NCBI RefSeq assembly: GCF_014982975.1
Contig: NZ_JADCKL010000008.1
Location: 1-64,000, forward strand
Reading direction: 5' to 3'
Length of the DNA stretch: 64,000 nt
From: Claveliimonas monacensis
GTDB lineage: Bacteria; Bacillota; Clostridia; Lachnospirales; Lachnospiraceae
Both the position numbers and the translations under genes were made by a program. The notes under the pieces were generated by a model, which was not told where the DNA came from, did no database searches, and was given only the letters and a program-made list of their open reading frames with translations. Positions 8,052-17,557 of the stretch are shown piece by piece (the stretch's first letter is position 1; every line of letters starts with the position of its first letter).

Positions 8052-8696
8052 ATGATCGATTATGTAGAACAGCTGAGTGATGAGGAGAAAGAGCAGATCA
8101 CGGAGGTGATCCGGCTCCTTTACAGACAGACATTCATTTTGGAGCGAAAATACGACAGGCGGGCTGAAAAGTGGCAGTACAGCAGGGAGTATAAGATCTG
8201 TGCCATGCACATGGAATTTCTGAAGGAATACTTTCAGGTGGCGGGTATCGAGCTTGTGGAAAATATTTATCTGGGAGTGATCTATATACGGGACGGCATG
8301 CTCATGGGGGAGAAGATCCCGCGGCTTGCCACCATTTATCTCCTTGTGCTGAAGATACTGTATGACGAGCAGATGGCTCAGGCATCGTCCAGCACGAGGA
8401 TCGTGACAACGCTGGGGGCGGTGAACGGCAAGGCCGGGGAGTTCCAGGTGATGAAGTCCCTGCCGTCTCCCACGGAGATACGGCGCAGCATTGCGCTTCT
8501 GAAAAAATACCAGATCATAGAACCTCTCGATATACTGGAGGAGTTAAACGAGGGGACAAGGATGATCATCTACCCCACTATAAATATGGTGCTCACCGGG
8601 GATGACATACGGGCCCTTTTAAAGACATTTGGCGAGGAGGAGAACAGTGGAGACGAAACAGGCGTTCAAAATATTATCGAAGATCTGTCTGAATAA
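8052..8696 (+). CDS. jetB: Wadjet defence protein JetB (KITE subunit, DUF4194)
   Basis: The 214-residue protein fits the DUF4194/MukE-like JetB family of winged-helix proteins that bind the JetA kleisin. Recognisable stretches are ITEVIRLLYRQTFILERKYD near the N terminus and LKKYQIIEPLDILEE later. The ATG at 8052 is preferred over an in-frame start nine codons earlier, which would overlap jetA without its own ribosome binding site. GGAGGG (8034-8039) and AAGAAG lie upstream. Its end overlaps jetC by 50 bases, suggesting coupled synthesis of the two subunits. Confidence 0.9.
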   Translation: MIDYVEQLSDEEKEQITEVIRLLYRQTFILERKYDRRAEKWQYSREYKICAMHMEFLKEYFQVAGIELVENIYLGVIYIRDGMLMGEKIPRLATIYLLVLKILYDEQMAQASSSTRIVTTLGAVNGKAGEFQVMKSLPSPTEIRRSIALLKKYQIIEPLDILEELNEGTRMIIYPTINMVLTGDDIRALLKTFGEEENSGDETGVQNIIEDLSE

Positions 8697-11600
8697 TTGG
8701 CATTACATAGACAGAAAGGTGCTGTCGCTGAACAGGGAAGTGAACTTTTTCACCGGCCACTCGGGAAGCGGAAAGTCTACCGTCATTGACGCGCTGCAGA
8801 TCGTCCTGTACGCCAACACGGACGGAAGGGGCTTTTTCAACAAGGCGGCAGCCGACGACTCGGACCGGAGTCTGATCGAGTATCTGCGGGGCATGGTCAA
8901 CATCAGCGACAACAATGAGTCCCAGTACCGGAGAAACAAAAATTTTTCCAGCACCATTGTGCTGGAATTTACAAATAGCGTCATCGGGGAGCAGGAGTGC
9001 GTGGGTATTGTCTTTGATGTAGAGACGGCCACAAATGAGATCAGCCGTCTGTTCTTCTGGCATCAGGGGCCGCTGCTCTCCAACCTGTACCGGGGAGAGG
9101 GGCGTGTCCTGTCCACCGTGGAGGTGCGGGAGTATCTGCAGAGAAACTTCCCCCAGGACGGCTACTACTGCGGCCCCAGCAATGAAAGGTTCCGCCGCCA
9201 GCTCTATGATGTGTACCTGGGAGGACTGGACAAGGAGAAGTTCCCCAGGCTTTTCAAGAGGGCAATCCCCTTCCGCATGAACATCCGGCTGGAGGACTTT
9301 GTGAAGGAGTACATCTGCATGGAGCAGGATATTGAGATCCAGGACATGCAGGAGAGCGTCATGCGATACGGGCAGATGCGCAGCAAGATTGAGGCAACAC
9401 TGAAAGAAATCCAATCGTTGACAAAAATAGAAGAAAGTTTCTCCTTGTACGAAGATAAGAAGACAGAGGAAGAGAGCTGGCTGTACCGGGCCCTGCGCCT
9501 GGAGATCCTCCAGCTCCGACGCCGTCTGGAGGGTATCCGGGACCGAAAGTCCCAGGAGGAGAAGGAAAAAAAGGAGCAGCAAAAGCTCAAGGAGAAGACC
9601 GACCGGGAGGCGGAAGAGCTGCAGAGGCAGTATGAGGACATCATCGTCCGCATTGCCCAGACCGGGTACGAGGAGCTGAAGGACAAGCTCTCCCAGGTCA
9701 ACCTGTTCCTGGAGCATCTGTCTGCCAGCAGGAGCAGCCTGCAGAAGACAAGGGAGAGCATGGAGGAGTGGAAGAAGCAGGACATGGTGTCCAACTCCAT
9801 GCTCAGAGATATAGAAAGGCTCTGCCAGGGCAGCATCACAGAAGAGGAGCTTCAGCGGCTCAAGGAGAATTTTGCCGACATCCGGCGGGAGCTGGAGGAG
9901 GAGAGAGGGGAGACGGGCGCCCAGCTCCGTTCCCTGAAAAAGGAGATGCAGGCGGGCCGGCAGGAGATCGCTGATCTGAAGCAGGGAAAGAAAGCCTATC
10001 CCCGGGAGCTGGAGGAGGCCAGATACTATATCCGGGAGGAGCTCCAGAAGAGGGCCGGGAAATTTGTGAATGTACAGATTTTGGCGGACATGCTGGAGGT
10101 CAGGGACGAGACATGGCACAATGCGGTGGAGGGCTATCTGGGGAACAACAAGCTGTCACTCATGGTGGAGCCGGCCTACGCAAAGGAGGCCATGGAGATC
10201 TATGAGACCATGGACAAAAAGAAATTCTGGCGTGCCGCCGTGGTGGACACGGAGCGTCTCATGCAGGACAGCCACCCGGTCAGGGAGGGAGCTCTGGCAG
10301 AGGAGGTGAAGGCGGGGACAGACTACGCCCAGGCCTACACGGATTTCCTTCTTGGCAGGGTGATCAAGTGCCGGGATATCGATGAGCTGCGGCAGCAAAC
10401 CGTGGGCATCACCCCCGGGTGCATGCTGTACAAGAGCTATAAGCTGCAGCACATCAATCCGGAGAACTACACAGAGCGGGCCTGCATTGGAGAGAACAGT
10501 CTCCGAAAGAGGAGAAAGAGGCTGGAGGAAAAGCTGGAGAAGCTGGAGAAGCAGAGAGTGCCCTTAGAAGAGCGCCAGGAGGAGATCCGCTCTGTCCTTG
10601 CCATGGACTACCTGGACCGCCCCGCCGGAGAGTACTTGAGCATGATCAGGGATATCCGGATGATCGGCGAGAAGGAAAAGGAAAGAGAAATGCTGCAGAG
10701 CCGGATAGAGGAGCTGAAGGAAGAGAATGTAGGCAGGCTCGAGCGGGAGAAGGAGGAGTTAAGAGAGCGTCAGACAAGGAAAAAGCAGCAGGCGGACAGC
10801 ATCCAGAAGGCTATCTGGCAGCATGAGAGAAGGATCCAGGAGGCGGATCAGGAGTATCTGGACCTGGATGAGGAGTTAAATGAGAAACAGAAAAGTTTCA
10901 AAGAAAACGAAGAATTTGCGGAAAGCTTCCAGTCCTACATGGAGAGCAGGAAGAGCTCCAACTATGAGTATCTGAAAAATCTCTGCTTCCGGGAGCAGGC
11001 TGCCTGCCGGGAGGAGAGGGAGAAGCGATACCAGGAGCTGGTGGATATCCGCAGCAGCTACCTGCGGGAGTATCCTCATCGCACCTTCTCGGCCAGTGCG
11101 GAGGACAATGGAGATTACGAGAAGCTCCTGAACACGCTCCAGTGCGACCACCTGGAGGAGTACAAGGAGAAGGCGGCAGAGCAGGCCAGGACCGCGGTCC
11201 AGCACTTCAAGGAGGACTTCATCTATAAGATACGCAGCGCCATCAAGGAGGCGCTCCAGCGAAAGGACGAGCTGAACCGGATCATCAGCAGGCTGGACTT
11301 CGGAAAGGATAAGTACCAGTTTGTGATCACCAGGAACAAGGGGGCCTACGGGGAGTACTACGACATGTTCATGGACGATGCCCTGGAGATAGACCCTTCC
11401 CGGCTCTCCTACAATATGGAGAACCAGATGAATCTGTTTACCATGGAGCACGAGGAGAAGTACGGGGAGCTGATAGGTGACCTGATCCAGATCTTCATCC
11501 CGCCGGAGAACGCCTCGGCGGAGGAGCTGGAGGAAGCGAAGCAGAACATGCGGAAATACTCGGACTACCGGACCTACCTCTCCTTTGACATGCAGCAGAT

Positions 11601-12003
11601 TGTGCGGGGCGAGAAAAATATGCACATCGGTCTTGGGAAGATGATCTCCAAGAATTCCGGCGGGGAGGGCCAGAATCCCCTCTATGTGGCGCTTCTGGCC
11701 AGCTTTGCCCAGCTCTATCGTCTGGACTACTCGCCCAGAGTCAGGAGGAACCCCACCATCCGCCTTGTCATCCTGGACGAGGCTTTCTCCAAGATGGACG
11801 CGGAGAAGGTGGCAACCTGCATCGAGCTGATCCGGGGACTTGGCTTCCAGGCTATCATCAGTGCCACCAATGACAAGATACAGAACTATCTGGAGAACGT
11901 GGATAAGACCTTTGTCTTTGCCAACCCGGACAAGCAGAACATCTCCATCATGGAGTTTGAGAAGCAGGAGTTCGAGGAACTTCTGGAGGAGGCTGAAGAA
12001 TAA
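8647..12003 (+). CDS. jetC: Wadjet defence protein JetC (SMC/MukB-like ATPase)
   Basis: The 1118-residue protein is an SMC-type ATPase. The Walker A motif GHSGSGKST is at residues 37-45, and two long coiled-coil arms (about 240-480 and 640-870) flank a hinge. The ABC signature NSGGEGQ is near residue 1004 and Walker B RLVILDEAFSKMD near 1039. It powers loop extrusion in Wadjet. I chose the GTG at 8647 because AGGAGG (8635-8640) lies six bases ahead; an upstream TTG at 8629 has no such site. The length is typical for the family. No frameshift or missing ATPase motif is seen, so the system appears intact. Confidence 0.94.
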   Translation: METKQAFKILSKICLNNWHYIDRKVLSLNREVNFFTGHSGSGKSTVIDALQIVLYANTDGRGFFNKAAADDSDRSLIEYLRGMVNISDNNESQYRRNKNFSSTIVLEFTNSVIGEQECVGIVFDVETATNEISRLFFWHQGPLLSNLYRGEGRVLSTVEVREYLQRNFPQDGYYCGPSNERFRRQLYDVYLGGLDKEKFPRLFKRAIPFRMNIRLEDFVKEYICMEQDIEIQDMQESVMRYGQMRSKIEATLKEIQSLTKIEESFSLYEDKKTEEESWLYRALRLEILQLRRRLEGIRDRKSQEEKEKKEQQKLKEKTDREAEELQRQYEDIIVRIAQTGYEELKDKLSQVNLFLEHLSASRSSLQKTRESMEEWKKQDMVSNSMLRDIERLCQGSITEEELQRLKENFADIRRELEEERGETGAQLRSLKKEMQAGRQEIADLKQGKKAYPRELEEARYYIREELQKRAGKFVNVQILADMLEVRDETWHNAVEGYLGNNKLSLMVEPAYAKEAMEIYETMDKKKFWRAAVVDTERLMQDSHPVREGALAEEVKAGTDYAQAYTDFLLGRVIKCRDIDELRQQTVGITPGCMLYKSYKLQHINPENYTERACIGENSLRKRRKRLEEKLEKLEKQRVPLEERQEEIRSVLAMDYLDRPAGEYLSMIRDIRMIGEKEKEREMLQSRIEELKEENVGRLEREKEELRERQTRKKQQADSIQKAIWQHERRIQEADQEYLDLDEELNEKQKSFKENEEFAESFQSYMESRKSSNYEYLKNLCFREQAACREEREKRYQELVDIRSSYLREYPHRTFSASAEDNGDYEKLLNTLQCDHLEEYKEKAAEQARTAVQHFKEDFIYKIRSAIKEALQRKDELNRIISRLDFGKDKYQFVITRNKGAYGEYYDMFMDDALEIDPSRLSYNMENQMNLFTMEHEEKYGELIGDLIQIFIPPENASAEELEEAKQNMRKYSDYRTYLSFDMQQIVRGEKNMHIGLGKMISKNSGGEGQNPLYVALLASFAQLYRLDYSPRVRRNPTIRLVILDEAFSKMDAEKVATCIELIRGLGFQAIISATNDKIQNYLENVDKTFVFANPDKQNISIMEFEKQEFEELLEEAEE

Positions 12004-12047
12004 GCCGGAAAACAGGCGAAAGACAGACCAGGAGCGGAGGTGATTCT

Positions 12048-13301
12048 ATGGACGGATACAGAGGCGGCTACATTGTCAGGAAGATCATTGAAAACTATGA
12101 AAAAAAGAAAAATGATTGGAACCATTCCCTTGAAGGACGCCGCAGCCTGAAGATCCATCAGGAGGATTTCGACAGAGCGGAGAGGGAGGCCGGCGCCCCG
12201 AGGGGAGAAGGACGTGACCTGGTGGCCCGGGAGATGCTGGAGCTGGAGCGCCTGGGCCTGATCCCCAAAAAGGAGGTGCGCTGGCAGAACTATAAGCAGG
12301 ATTTCAGTGAATTCCACTACTATAACAAAGACATGCCCGTCTATTATAAACTGGCGGGGAAGACGCCCAAGTATGAGATTGCCGCTGCGTACAAACATGA
12401 GCTGGAGAAGCTGGGCGGAGCGCTGCGCAGACAGTGGCTCAGGGACTATGTCAGAGACCGCTGGAGGGAGGCGGACAGCGGAAAGCTGAAGGCAAAGGAG
12501 GTGAGCCGGATCTTCGGACAGGGGAGGAAGGAGCAGTACTTTGCCTGTCTGAAGGGGCTGGATGAGCTGGAGGAGCCTGTCTATGTACAGATATTCAGCA
12601 GCCGGTATCTGGGGCGTCCCAAGATCTTCAGGGAGGACCCGGCCGGGTTCAGAGGATGGGTGGTCCAGATGGCCCGGGATTACCACCCGGATATAGACAG
12701 GGCCATGGATGACGCTCAGGTGCTCTCCTGGCTCTACATAGAAGAGTACTCCCAGCAGATGGAGGTGAAAGGACCGCTACGCCTGGAGATCAAAGGGCAG
12801 ACTGTGGACCTGGGAAAGCTGCGGTACGGCACGGTCCTCAACAGCGAGACGCTGAAGAACGCCCGCATCTGCCGGGAGCAGGACATACGGCGGATCGTGA
12901 CGATAGAGAACAGGGCCAGCTTTGTCTGCGAGCCCTTTGAGGAGGAAACATTGTATGTCTTCACCCACGGCTTCCTCTCTCCCAAGGAGAGGGATTTCCT
13001 GAAGGCCCTGGCGGGAGCGCTGAAGGGCAGGACAGTGGAATACCTGCACAGCGGGGATATGGATTTCGGCGGGCTTCGCATCTTCTGCTTCATCCGGGAC
13101 AATCTTTTCCCGGATGTCAGGCCGCTGCATATGAATGCAGAGCTCTACCGCCGCCACCTGTCGTCGGGATATGAGATGGAGCCGGGAGCGCTCCGGGACC
13201 TGGAGAAGATGAGTGCGGCCCTGCCGGAGGAGCTGGAAGAGCTCAGGCAGGAGCTGCTGAAGACCGGAAAAGGTCTGGAGCAGGAGATGCTGCTCATATG
13301 A
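12048..13301 (+). CDS. jetD: Wadjet nuclease JetD (Toprim, DUF3322/DUF2220)
   Basis: The 417-residue protein is the effector nuclease of Wadjet, related to topoisomerase VI subunit A. The N-terminal half is a helical DNA-binding region. The C-terminal Toprim fold shows IVTIENRASF (Glu287), VFTHGFLS and HSGDMDFGG (Asp337 and Asp339), the acidic metal-binding residues, all present. The ATG has AGCGGAGGTGATTCT before it. It follows jetC after 44 bases and ends the operon, overlapping the convergent sod gene by 8 bases. Intact catalytic residues support an active plasmid-cleaving system. Confidence 0.93.
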   Translation: MDGYRGGYIVRKIIENYEKKKNDWNHSLEGRRSLKIHQEDFDRAEREAGAPRGEGRDLVAREMLELERLGLIPKKEVRWQNYKQDFSEFHYYNKDMPVYYKLAGKTPKYEIAAAYKHELEKLGGALRRQWLRDYVRDRWREADSGKLKAKEVSRIFGQGRKEQYFACLKGLDELEEPVYVQIFSSRYLGRPKIFREDPAGFRGWVVQMARDYHPDIDRAMDDAQVLSWLYIEEYSQQMEVKGPLRLEIKGQTVDLGKLRYGTVLNSETLKNARICREQDIRRIVTIENRASFVCEPFEEETLYVFTHGFLSPKERDFLKALAGALKGRTVEYLHSGDMDFGGLRIFCFIRDNLFPDVRPLHMNAELYRRHLSSGYEMEPGALRDLEKMSAALPEELEELRQELLKTGKGLEQEMLLI

Positions 13302-13920
13302 TCCGGCACCGGCGGAAACGGGCTTCCGCACAGGACCAGTTTACGACCCGGAACCAGTCGTCGATGTAGGCGGCGCGCATGTTGTAATGCTTCAGATAGT
13401 AGGCGTGTTCCCAGACATCTATGGCCAGCAGCGGCACGGTGCGGCACAGATCCGGCGTGTTCTGGTTTGCGGAGGTGGCGATGCATAAACCGCCCTTTTC
13501 CCAGACAAGCCACGCATAGCCGGAGCCGAACACGGAGAGGGCGGCCTCTTTAAAACAGGACTTAAAGTGCTCCATGCTGCCGAACTGCCTGGTTATCTGC
13601 CGAAAGAGAGCGGGCGCCTGACCCCGGGTGCCTGTCTTTGTCATGCCTTCAAAGAAGAAGCGGTGATTAAATACGCCGCCCGCATTGTTGATAAGGGTTG
13701 TCCGGAGCTGGCAGGGAAGCCGGTCCTGGCTGACCAGAAGCTCTGTGAGAGAATACTTCTGGAGAGACGGATCAGCCTCAAGGAGCCGGTTCAGGTTGTC
13801 GATATATGTCTGGAGATGCCGGTCGTGGTGCAGCCGCATGGTCCTTTCGTCGATGAAGGGCTCCAGGGCGTCATAGGCGTAGGGGAGAGGGGTGTTGAAA
13901 AAGGGATAGCAATCGTTCAT
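13294..13920 (-). CDS. sod: Fe/Mn superoxide dismutase
   Basis: The 208-residue protein converts superoxide to peroxide and oxygen. The Fe/Mn SOD pattern is clear: LPYAYDALEPFID near the start, the first histidine ligand in LHHDRHLQTYIDNLN (about residue 31), NNAGGVFNHRFFFEGM with the second His, and IDVWEHAYYLKHYN with the Asp and last His. I prefer the ATG at 13920; a TTG five codons upstream is also in frame. It converges on jetD. Its tail of Arg and Cys residues is a little unusual. Metal preference cannot be read confidently. Confidence 0.92.
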   Translation of the reverse strand: MNDCYPFFNTPLPYAYDALEPFIDERTMRLHHDRHLQTYIDNLNRLLEADPSLQKYSLTELLVSQDRLPCQLRTTLINNAGGVFNHRFFFEGMTKTGTRGQAPALFRQITRQFGSMEHFKSCFKEAALSVFGSGYAWLVWEKGGLCIATSANQNTPDLCRTVPLLAIDVWEHAYYLKHYNMRAAYIDDWFRVVNWSCAEARFRRCRII

Positions 13921-14095
13921 GTTTATTTCCAACAAGGGTTTTTAACAGTATATGCGGTAGAGGAGAAAACGTGATTTCCCGGCTGGAAAAGAGATAAAGC
14001 CGTTGCGGGAGGCGTCCGCTGTATTGTAAAATAATCCTATACCGTATATTTATATTTCAAATGATCTGGATACAATTAAGGAAAGGAGCATTGTC

Positions 14096-14872
14096 ATGGG
14101 AATTATTGAAAAGATGAGACTGGACGGGAAAAAGGGATTTGTTACAGGCGCCGCCAGGGGTATCGGAAAATGTACGGCCACTGCTTTCGCTGAGGCCGGA
14201 GCAGATGTGGCCATTGTGGATCTCGATCTGGCAGAAGCGCAGAAAACGGCGGAGTATATCTCAAGGGAGACAGGAAGAAAAGTAATCGCCATTGGGACAG
14301 ACTGTACAGACCCGAAACAGGTGGACCAGATGGTGAAGAAAACTGTGGAAGAGCTGGGAGGGCTTGATTTCTGTCATAACAACGCAGGCATCTGTATCAA
14401 TGCGCCGGCTGAGGAGATGACCTACGCGCAGTGGCTCAAGGTGATCAACATCAACTTAAACGGAATTTTTCTCACAGATATTGCCGCCGGGAAATACATG
14501 CTGGAACACGGAGGGGGTTCCATTATCAACACAGCCTCCATGTCCGGGCATATCGTGAATGTCCCTCAGCCTCAGTGTGCTTATAATGCCTCAAAGGCAG
14601 GGGTGATCCAGCTCACAAAGTCTCTGGCTATTGAGTGGGCGAAGAGGGGAGTGCGGGTGAACAGCATCAGTCCGGGATATATAGGGACGGAGCTGACGCT
14701 CAACTCTCCGACTCTTGTTCCGCTGATCGAGAAGTGGAACGAGATGGCGCCCCTGGGGCGCATGGGAAAGCCGGAGGAGCTGCAGTCCATCTGTGTGTAT
14801 CTGGCGGGAGATACGAGCACGTTTACCACCGGGGCGGACTTTGTTGTTGACGGAGCCTTCACCTGCTTTTAG
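14096..14872 (+). CDS. Short-chain dehydrogenase/reductase
   Basis: The 258-residue cytoplasmic NAD(P)-dependent oxidoreductase has the SDR signatures TGAARGIG (cofactor loop, about residues 18-25), NNAG near 98, an active-site Ser in NTASMSG and YNASK with the catalytic Tyr and Lys. The end VVDGAFTCF fits the classical SDR close. An Asp after beta-strand 2 (VDLDLAEA) suggests a preference for NAD. The substrate is unknown; by length and pattern it resembles sugar alcohol or 3-oxoacyl dehydrogenases. The start follows GGAAAGGAG. It is monocistronic, upstream of the metG leader. Confidence 0.9.
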   Translation: MGIIEKMRLDGKKGFVTGAARGIGKCTATAFAEAGADVAIVDLDLAEAQKTAEYISRETGRKVIAIGTDCTDPKQVDQMVKKTVEELGGLDFCHNNAGICINAPAEEMTYAQWLKVININLNGIFLTDIAAGKYMLEHGGGSIINTASMSGHIVNVPQPQCAYNASKAGVIQLTKSLAIEWAKRGVRVNSISPGYIGTELTLNSPTLVPLIEKWNEMAPLGRMGKPEELQSICVYLAGDTSTFTTGADFVVDGAFTCF

Positions 14873-14891
14873 TAGGAAAGAAAGAGCTGCC

Positions 14892-14920
14892 TTGACATTT
14901 CTCTTCCCCTATGCTACGAT
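14892..14920 (+). promoter_or_regulatory. metG promoter
   Basis: TTGACA (14892-14897), a 17-base spacer and TACGAT (14915-14920) form a near-consensus sigma-A promoter with a start near 14927, giving a leader of about 380 bases. Confidence 0.8.
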
Positions 14921-14926
14921 TTGAGA

Positions 14927-15286
14927 CAGATTATTTTTCATAACAGAAACGCTGTGACGAAGAGAGTAGGTCCGGGAAAGTTTTACAGAGAAATTTCCAC
15001 ATGCTGAGAGGAAATGGACGGAAGCGGGCTGAAGATGGCTTCCGAGCGGCGCAGACGAACAGGGAGAACCTCGCCAGGCATTCAGGTGTACTTTCGCACT
15101 AAGCTCGGTAATACCTCGCTAAATGCTCAATGTAAGTCTGCGAAGGGACCGCCCTCTATAGCGGAGAGATGTCGGCCGGACCGGCACCTGACGAGATTTC
15201 TGCTGCGAGGCAGGAGTGAATGAGAAGTGGTAACACGGTAAATTCGTCTTCTCTGATTTCCCAAGGAAGTCAGGGAGGACTTTTTT
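14927..15286 (+). promoter_or_regulatory. T-box leader of metG
   Basis: The long leader has T-box architecture. The core T-box sequence GAAGTGGTAACACGG lies at 15224-15238. It is followed by an intrinsic terminator with a 15-pair stem (15246-15260 with 15266-15280, some G-U pairs) and six T residues. The likely specifier codon is ATG in GAAGATGGCTTCCGAG (ATG at 15035-15037), matching methionine; another ATG at 15014-15016 cannot be excluded. Uncharged tRNA-Met should stabilise the antiterminator and switch metG on. Confidence 0.9.
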
Positions 15287-15309
15287 ATTTATAAAGGAGA
15301 GAAGAGAGT

Positions 15310-17208
15310 ATGGAAAAGCAGAAGTATTATATTACAACAGCCATTGCCTACACATCAGGCAAGCCCCACATCGGGAACACTTACGAGATCGTACTGGCGG
15401 ACGCCATCGCAAGGTACAAAAGAAGCCAGGGATACGATGTGTTCTTTCAGACAGGAACCGATGAGCACGGCCAGAAGATTGAGCTGAAGGCTGAGGAAGC
15501 AGGCGTTACGCCAAAGGAATTTGTGGACAATGTGGCAGGGGAGATCAAGCGGATCTGGGATCTGATGAACACATCCTACGACAAATTTATCCGCACTACA
15601 GACGCAGACCATGAAAAACAGGTGCAGAAGATCTTCAAGAAGCTGTATGACCAGGGAGATATCTATAAAGGATATTATGAGGGAATGTACTGCACACCCT
15701 GCGAGTCCTTCTTTACAGAGTCCCAGCTTGTGGACGGCAAATGTCCGGACTGCGGCCGGGAGGTGCAGCCGGCAAAAGAAGAGGCCTACTTCTTTAAAAT
15801 GAGCAAATATGCAGACCGGCTCATCGAGCATATCAATACCCATCCGGAGTTCATCCAGCCGGTGTCCAGGAAAAATGAGATGATGAACAATTTCCTGCTT
15901 CCCGGACTGCAGGACCTGTGCGTGTCCAGAACATCCTTCAAATGGGGCATTCCGGTGGATTTCGACCCGGATCACGTAGTGTACGTGTGGCTGGACGCAC
16001 TGACAAACTATATCACAGGGATCGGATATGACTGTGACGGGGAGAGCACAGAACAGTTTAAGAAAAACTGGCCGGCAGATCTTCATCTGATCGGAAAAGA
16101 TATCATCCGTTTCCATACTATTTACTGGCCTATCTTCCTGATGGCTCTGGATCTGCCTCTTCCGAAGCAGGTGTTCGGCCATCCCTGGCTTCTTCAGGGA
16201 GACGGCAAGATGAGCAAGTCCAAAGGAAATGTTCTCTACGCTGACGAGCTGGTGGATTTCTTCGGCGTGGATGCAGTGCGCTACTTTGTTCTCCATGAGA
16301 TGCCCTTTGACAATGACGGCGTGATCTCCTGGGAGCTGATGGTGGAGAGGATGAATTCTGATCTGGCAAACACCCTTGGAAACCTGGTAAACCGTACGAT
16401 TTCCATGACAAACAAATATTTCGGCGGAACTGTGACTGATAAGGGCGCCGCAGAGGAAGTAGACGCAGATCTGAAGGCTGTGACAGAGAATATGCCGAAA
16501 GCAGTGGAAAAGAAGATGGAAGACCTCCGCGTGGCGGATGCCATCACAGAAATCTTTACCCTGTTCAAACGCTGCAACAAATATATTGATGAGACTATGC
16601 CCTGGGCTCTGGCAAAAGATGAGTCGAAGAAAGACCGCCTGGAGACAGTGCTCTTCAATCTGATCGAGAGCATCAAGGCCGGCGCCAGAGCGCTGGAGCC
16701 TTTTATGCCTGAGACATCAGAGAAGATCCTGGCACAGCTGGGAGATGGCAAGGTGACAGAGAAGCCGGAGATCCTTTTCCAGAGGCTGGATCTGGAAGAA
16801 GTCATGAAAAAGGTGGAGGAGCTTCACCCGGCTGTGGAGGAAAAAGAAGAGGAGACAGAAGTCATCGACATAGAGGCCAAACCGGAGATCACCTTTGAGG
16901 AATTTGGAAAAATGCAGTTCCAGGTAGGCGAGATCATTGAGTGCGAGGCAGTGAAGAAGTCCAAGAAGCTGCTTTGCTCCAAAGTGCGCGTGGGCAGCCA
17001 GATCAAACAGATCGTGTCCGGCATCAAGTCCAACTACACGCCTGAGGAGATGGTAGGCAAGAAGGTCATGGTCCTTGTGAACCTGAAACCTGCGAAACTG
17101 GCTGGCGTTCTCTCCGAGGGAATGCTGCTCTGCGCGGAAGATGCAGACGGCAATCTGGCTCTCATGACACCGGAAAAAGAAATGCCGGCAGGAGCAGAGA
17201 TCTGCTAG
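15310..17208 (+). CDS. metG: Methionyl-tRNA synthetase
   Basis: The 632-residue class I synthetase charges tRNA-Met. The HIGN version of the HIGH motif is in GKPHIGNTYE (residues 18-27), a CxxC...CxxC zinc knuckle (CTPCESFF to KCPDCG) is at about residues 130-155, and KMSKS sits near residue 299. A C-terminal EMAP-II/Trbp111-like tRNA-binding domain begins near residue 530 (FGKMQFQVGEII), as in dimeric MetRS. The start follows AAAGGAGAGAAG. It is controlled by the T-box leader and closed by a terminator at 17231. Confidence 0.97.
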   Translation: MEKQKYYITTAIAYTSGKPHIGNTYEIVLADAIARYKRSQGYDVFFQTGTDEHGQKIELKAEEAGVTPKEFVDNVAGEIKRIWDLMNTSYDKFIRTTDADHEKQVQKIFKKLYDQGDIYKGYYEGMYCTPCESFFTESQLVDGKCPDCGREVQPAKEEAYFFKMSKYADRLIEHINTHPEFIQPVSRKNEMMNNFLLPGLQDLCVSRTSFKWGIPVDFDPDHVVYVWLDALTNYITGIGYDCDGESTEQFKKNWPADLHLIGKDIIRFHTIYWPIFLMALDLPLPKQVFGHPWLLQGDGKMSKSKGNVLYADELVDFFGVDAVRYFVLHEMPFDNDGVISWELMVERMNSDLANTLGNLVNRTISMTNKYFGGTVTDKGAAEEVDADLKAVTENMPKAVEKKMEDLRVADAITEIFTLFKRCNKYIDETMPWALAKDESKKDRLETVLFNLIESIKAGARALEPFMPETSEKILAQLGDGKVTEKPEILFQRLDLEEVMKKVEELHPAVEEKEEETEVIDIEAKPEITFEEFGKMQFQVGEIIECEAVKKSKKLLCSKVRVGSQIKQIVSGIKSNYTPEEMVGKKVMVLVNLKPAKLAGVLSEGMLLCAEDADGNLALMTPEKEMPAGAEIC

Positions 17209-17230
17209 AAAAGGGGCCTGTCATAAAGAA

Positions 17231-17263
17231 AAAGCTGTGGAGTATAACCTCCGCAGCTTTTTT
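17231..17263 (+). terminator. metG terminator
   Basis: AAGCTGTGGAG and CTCCGCAGCTT form an 11-pair stem (one G-U) followed by a run of T, 22 bases after the metG stop. Confidence 0.85.
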
Positions 17264-17557
17264 ATGAAAACAAAATTATGAAAAAAGCGGGAAATGGATT
17301 GCATAATCAATCGGATTATGTTATTTTAAAATCAGTTGGGTGGCAATGTACGCTGCCTGTAAGATCTATCTTCATGCTGCAGATGTTCAAAGCAGCAGAT
17401 ATCTTATTTTCGGAGCCTGTATTCCAGGCATTAGATCCGATTTGTAAACAAAAGGAATAATGCAGGAACAGGGCTTCGCCTTTGATGGCTCTGGAAAATG
17501 TGCTAATATGAAAGCAGAGCTCTTTCCTGTATGAGACAAGCAGGAAAGGAGAAGACT
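17264..17557. other. Intergenic stretch without a supported gene
   Basis: About 290 bases between the metG terminator and the Rpn gene. A 60-codon ORF at 17278 has no convincing ribosome binding site and no recognisable motif. I see no RNA gene or repeat here. Confidence 0.5.

Noticed and set aside
8674-10119. A 481-codon minus-strand frame inside jetC
   Set aside because: It overlaps the well-defined ATPase gene. Its Leu/Gln/His-rich composition is that of a reversed coiled-coil coding region.
17278-17460. A 60-codon plus-strand frame after metG
   Set aside because: It has no ribosome binding site, no motif and starts within 15 bases of the metG terminator.
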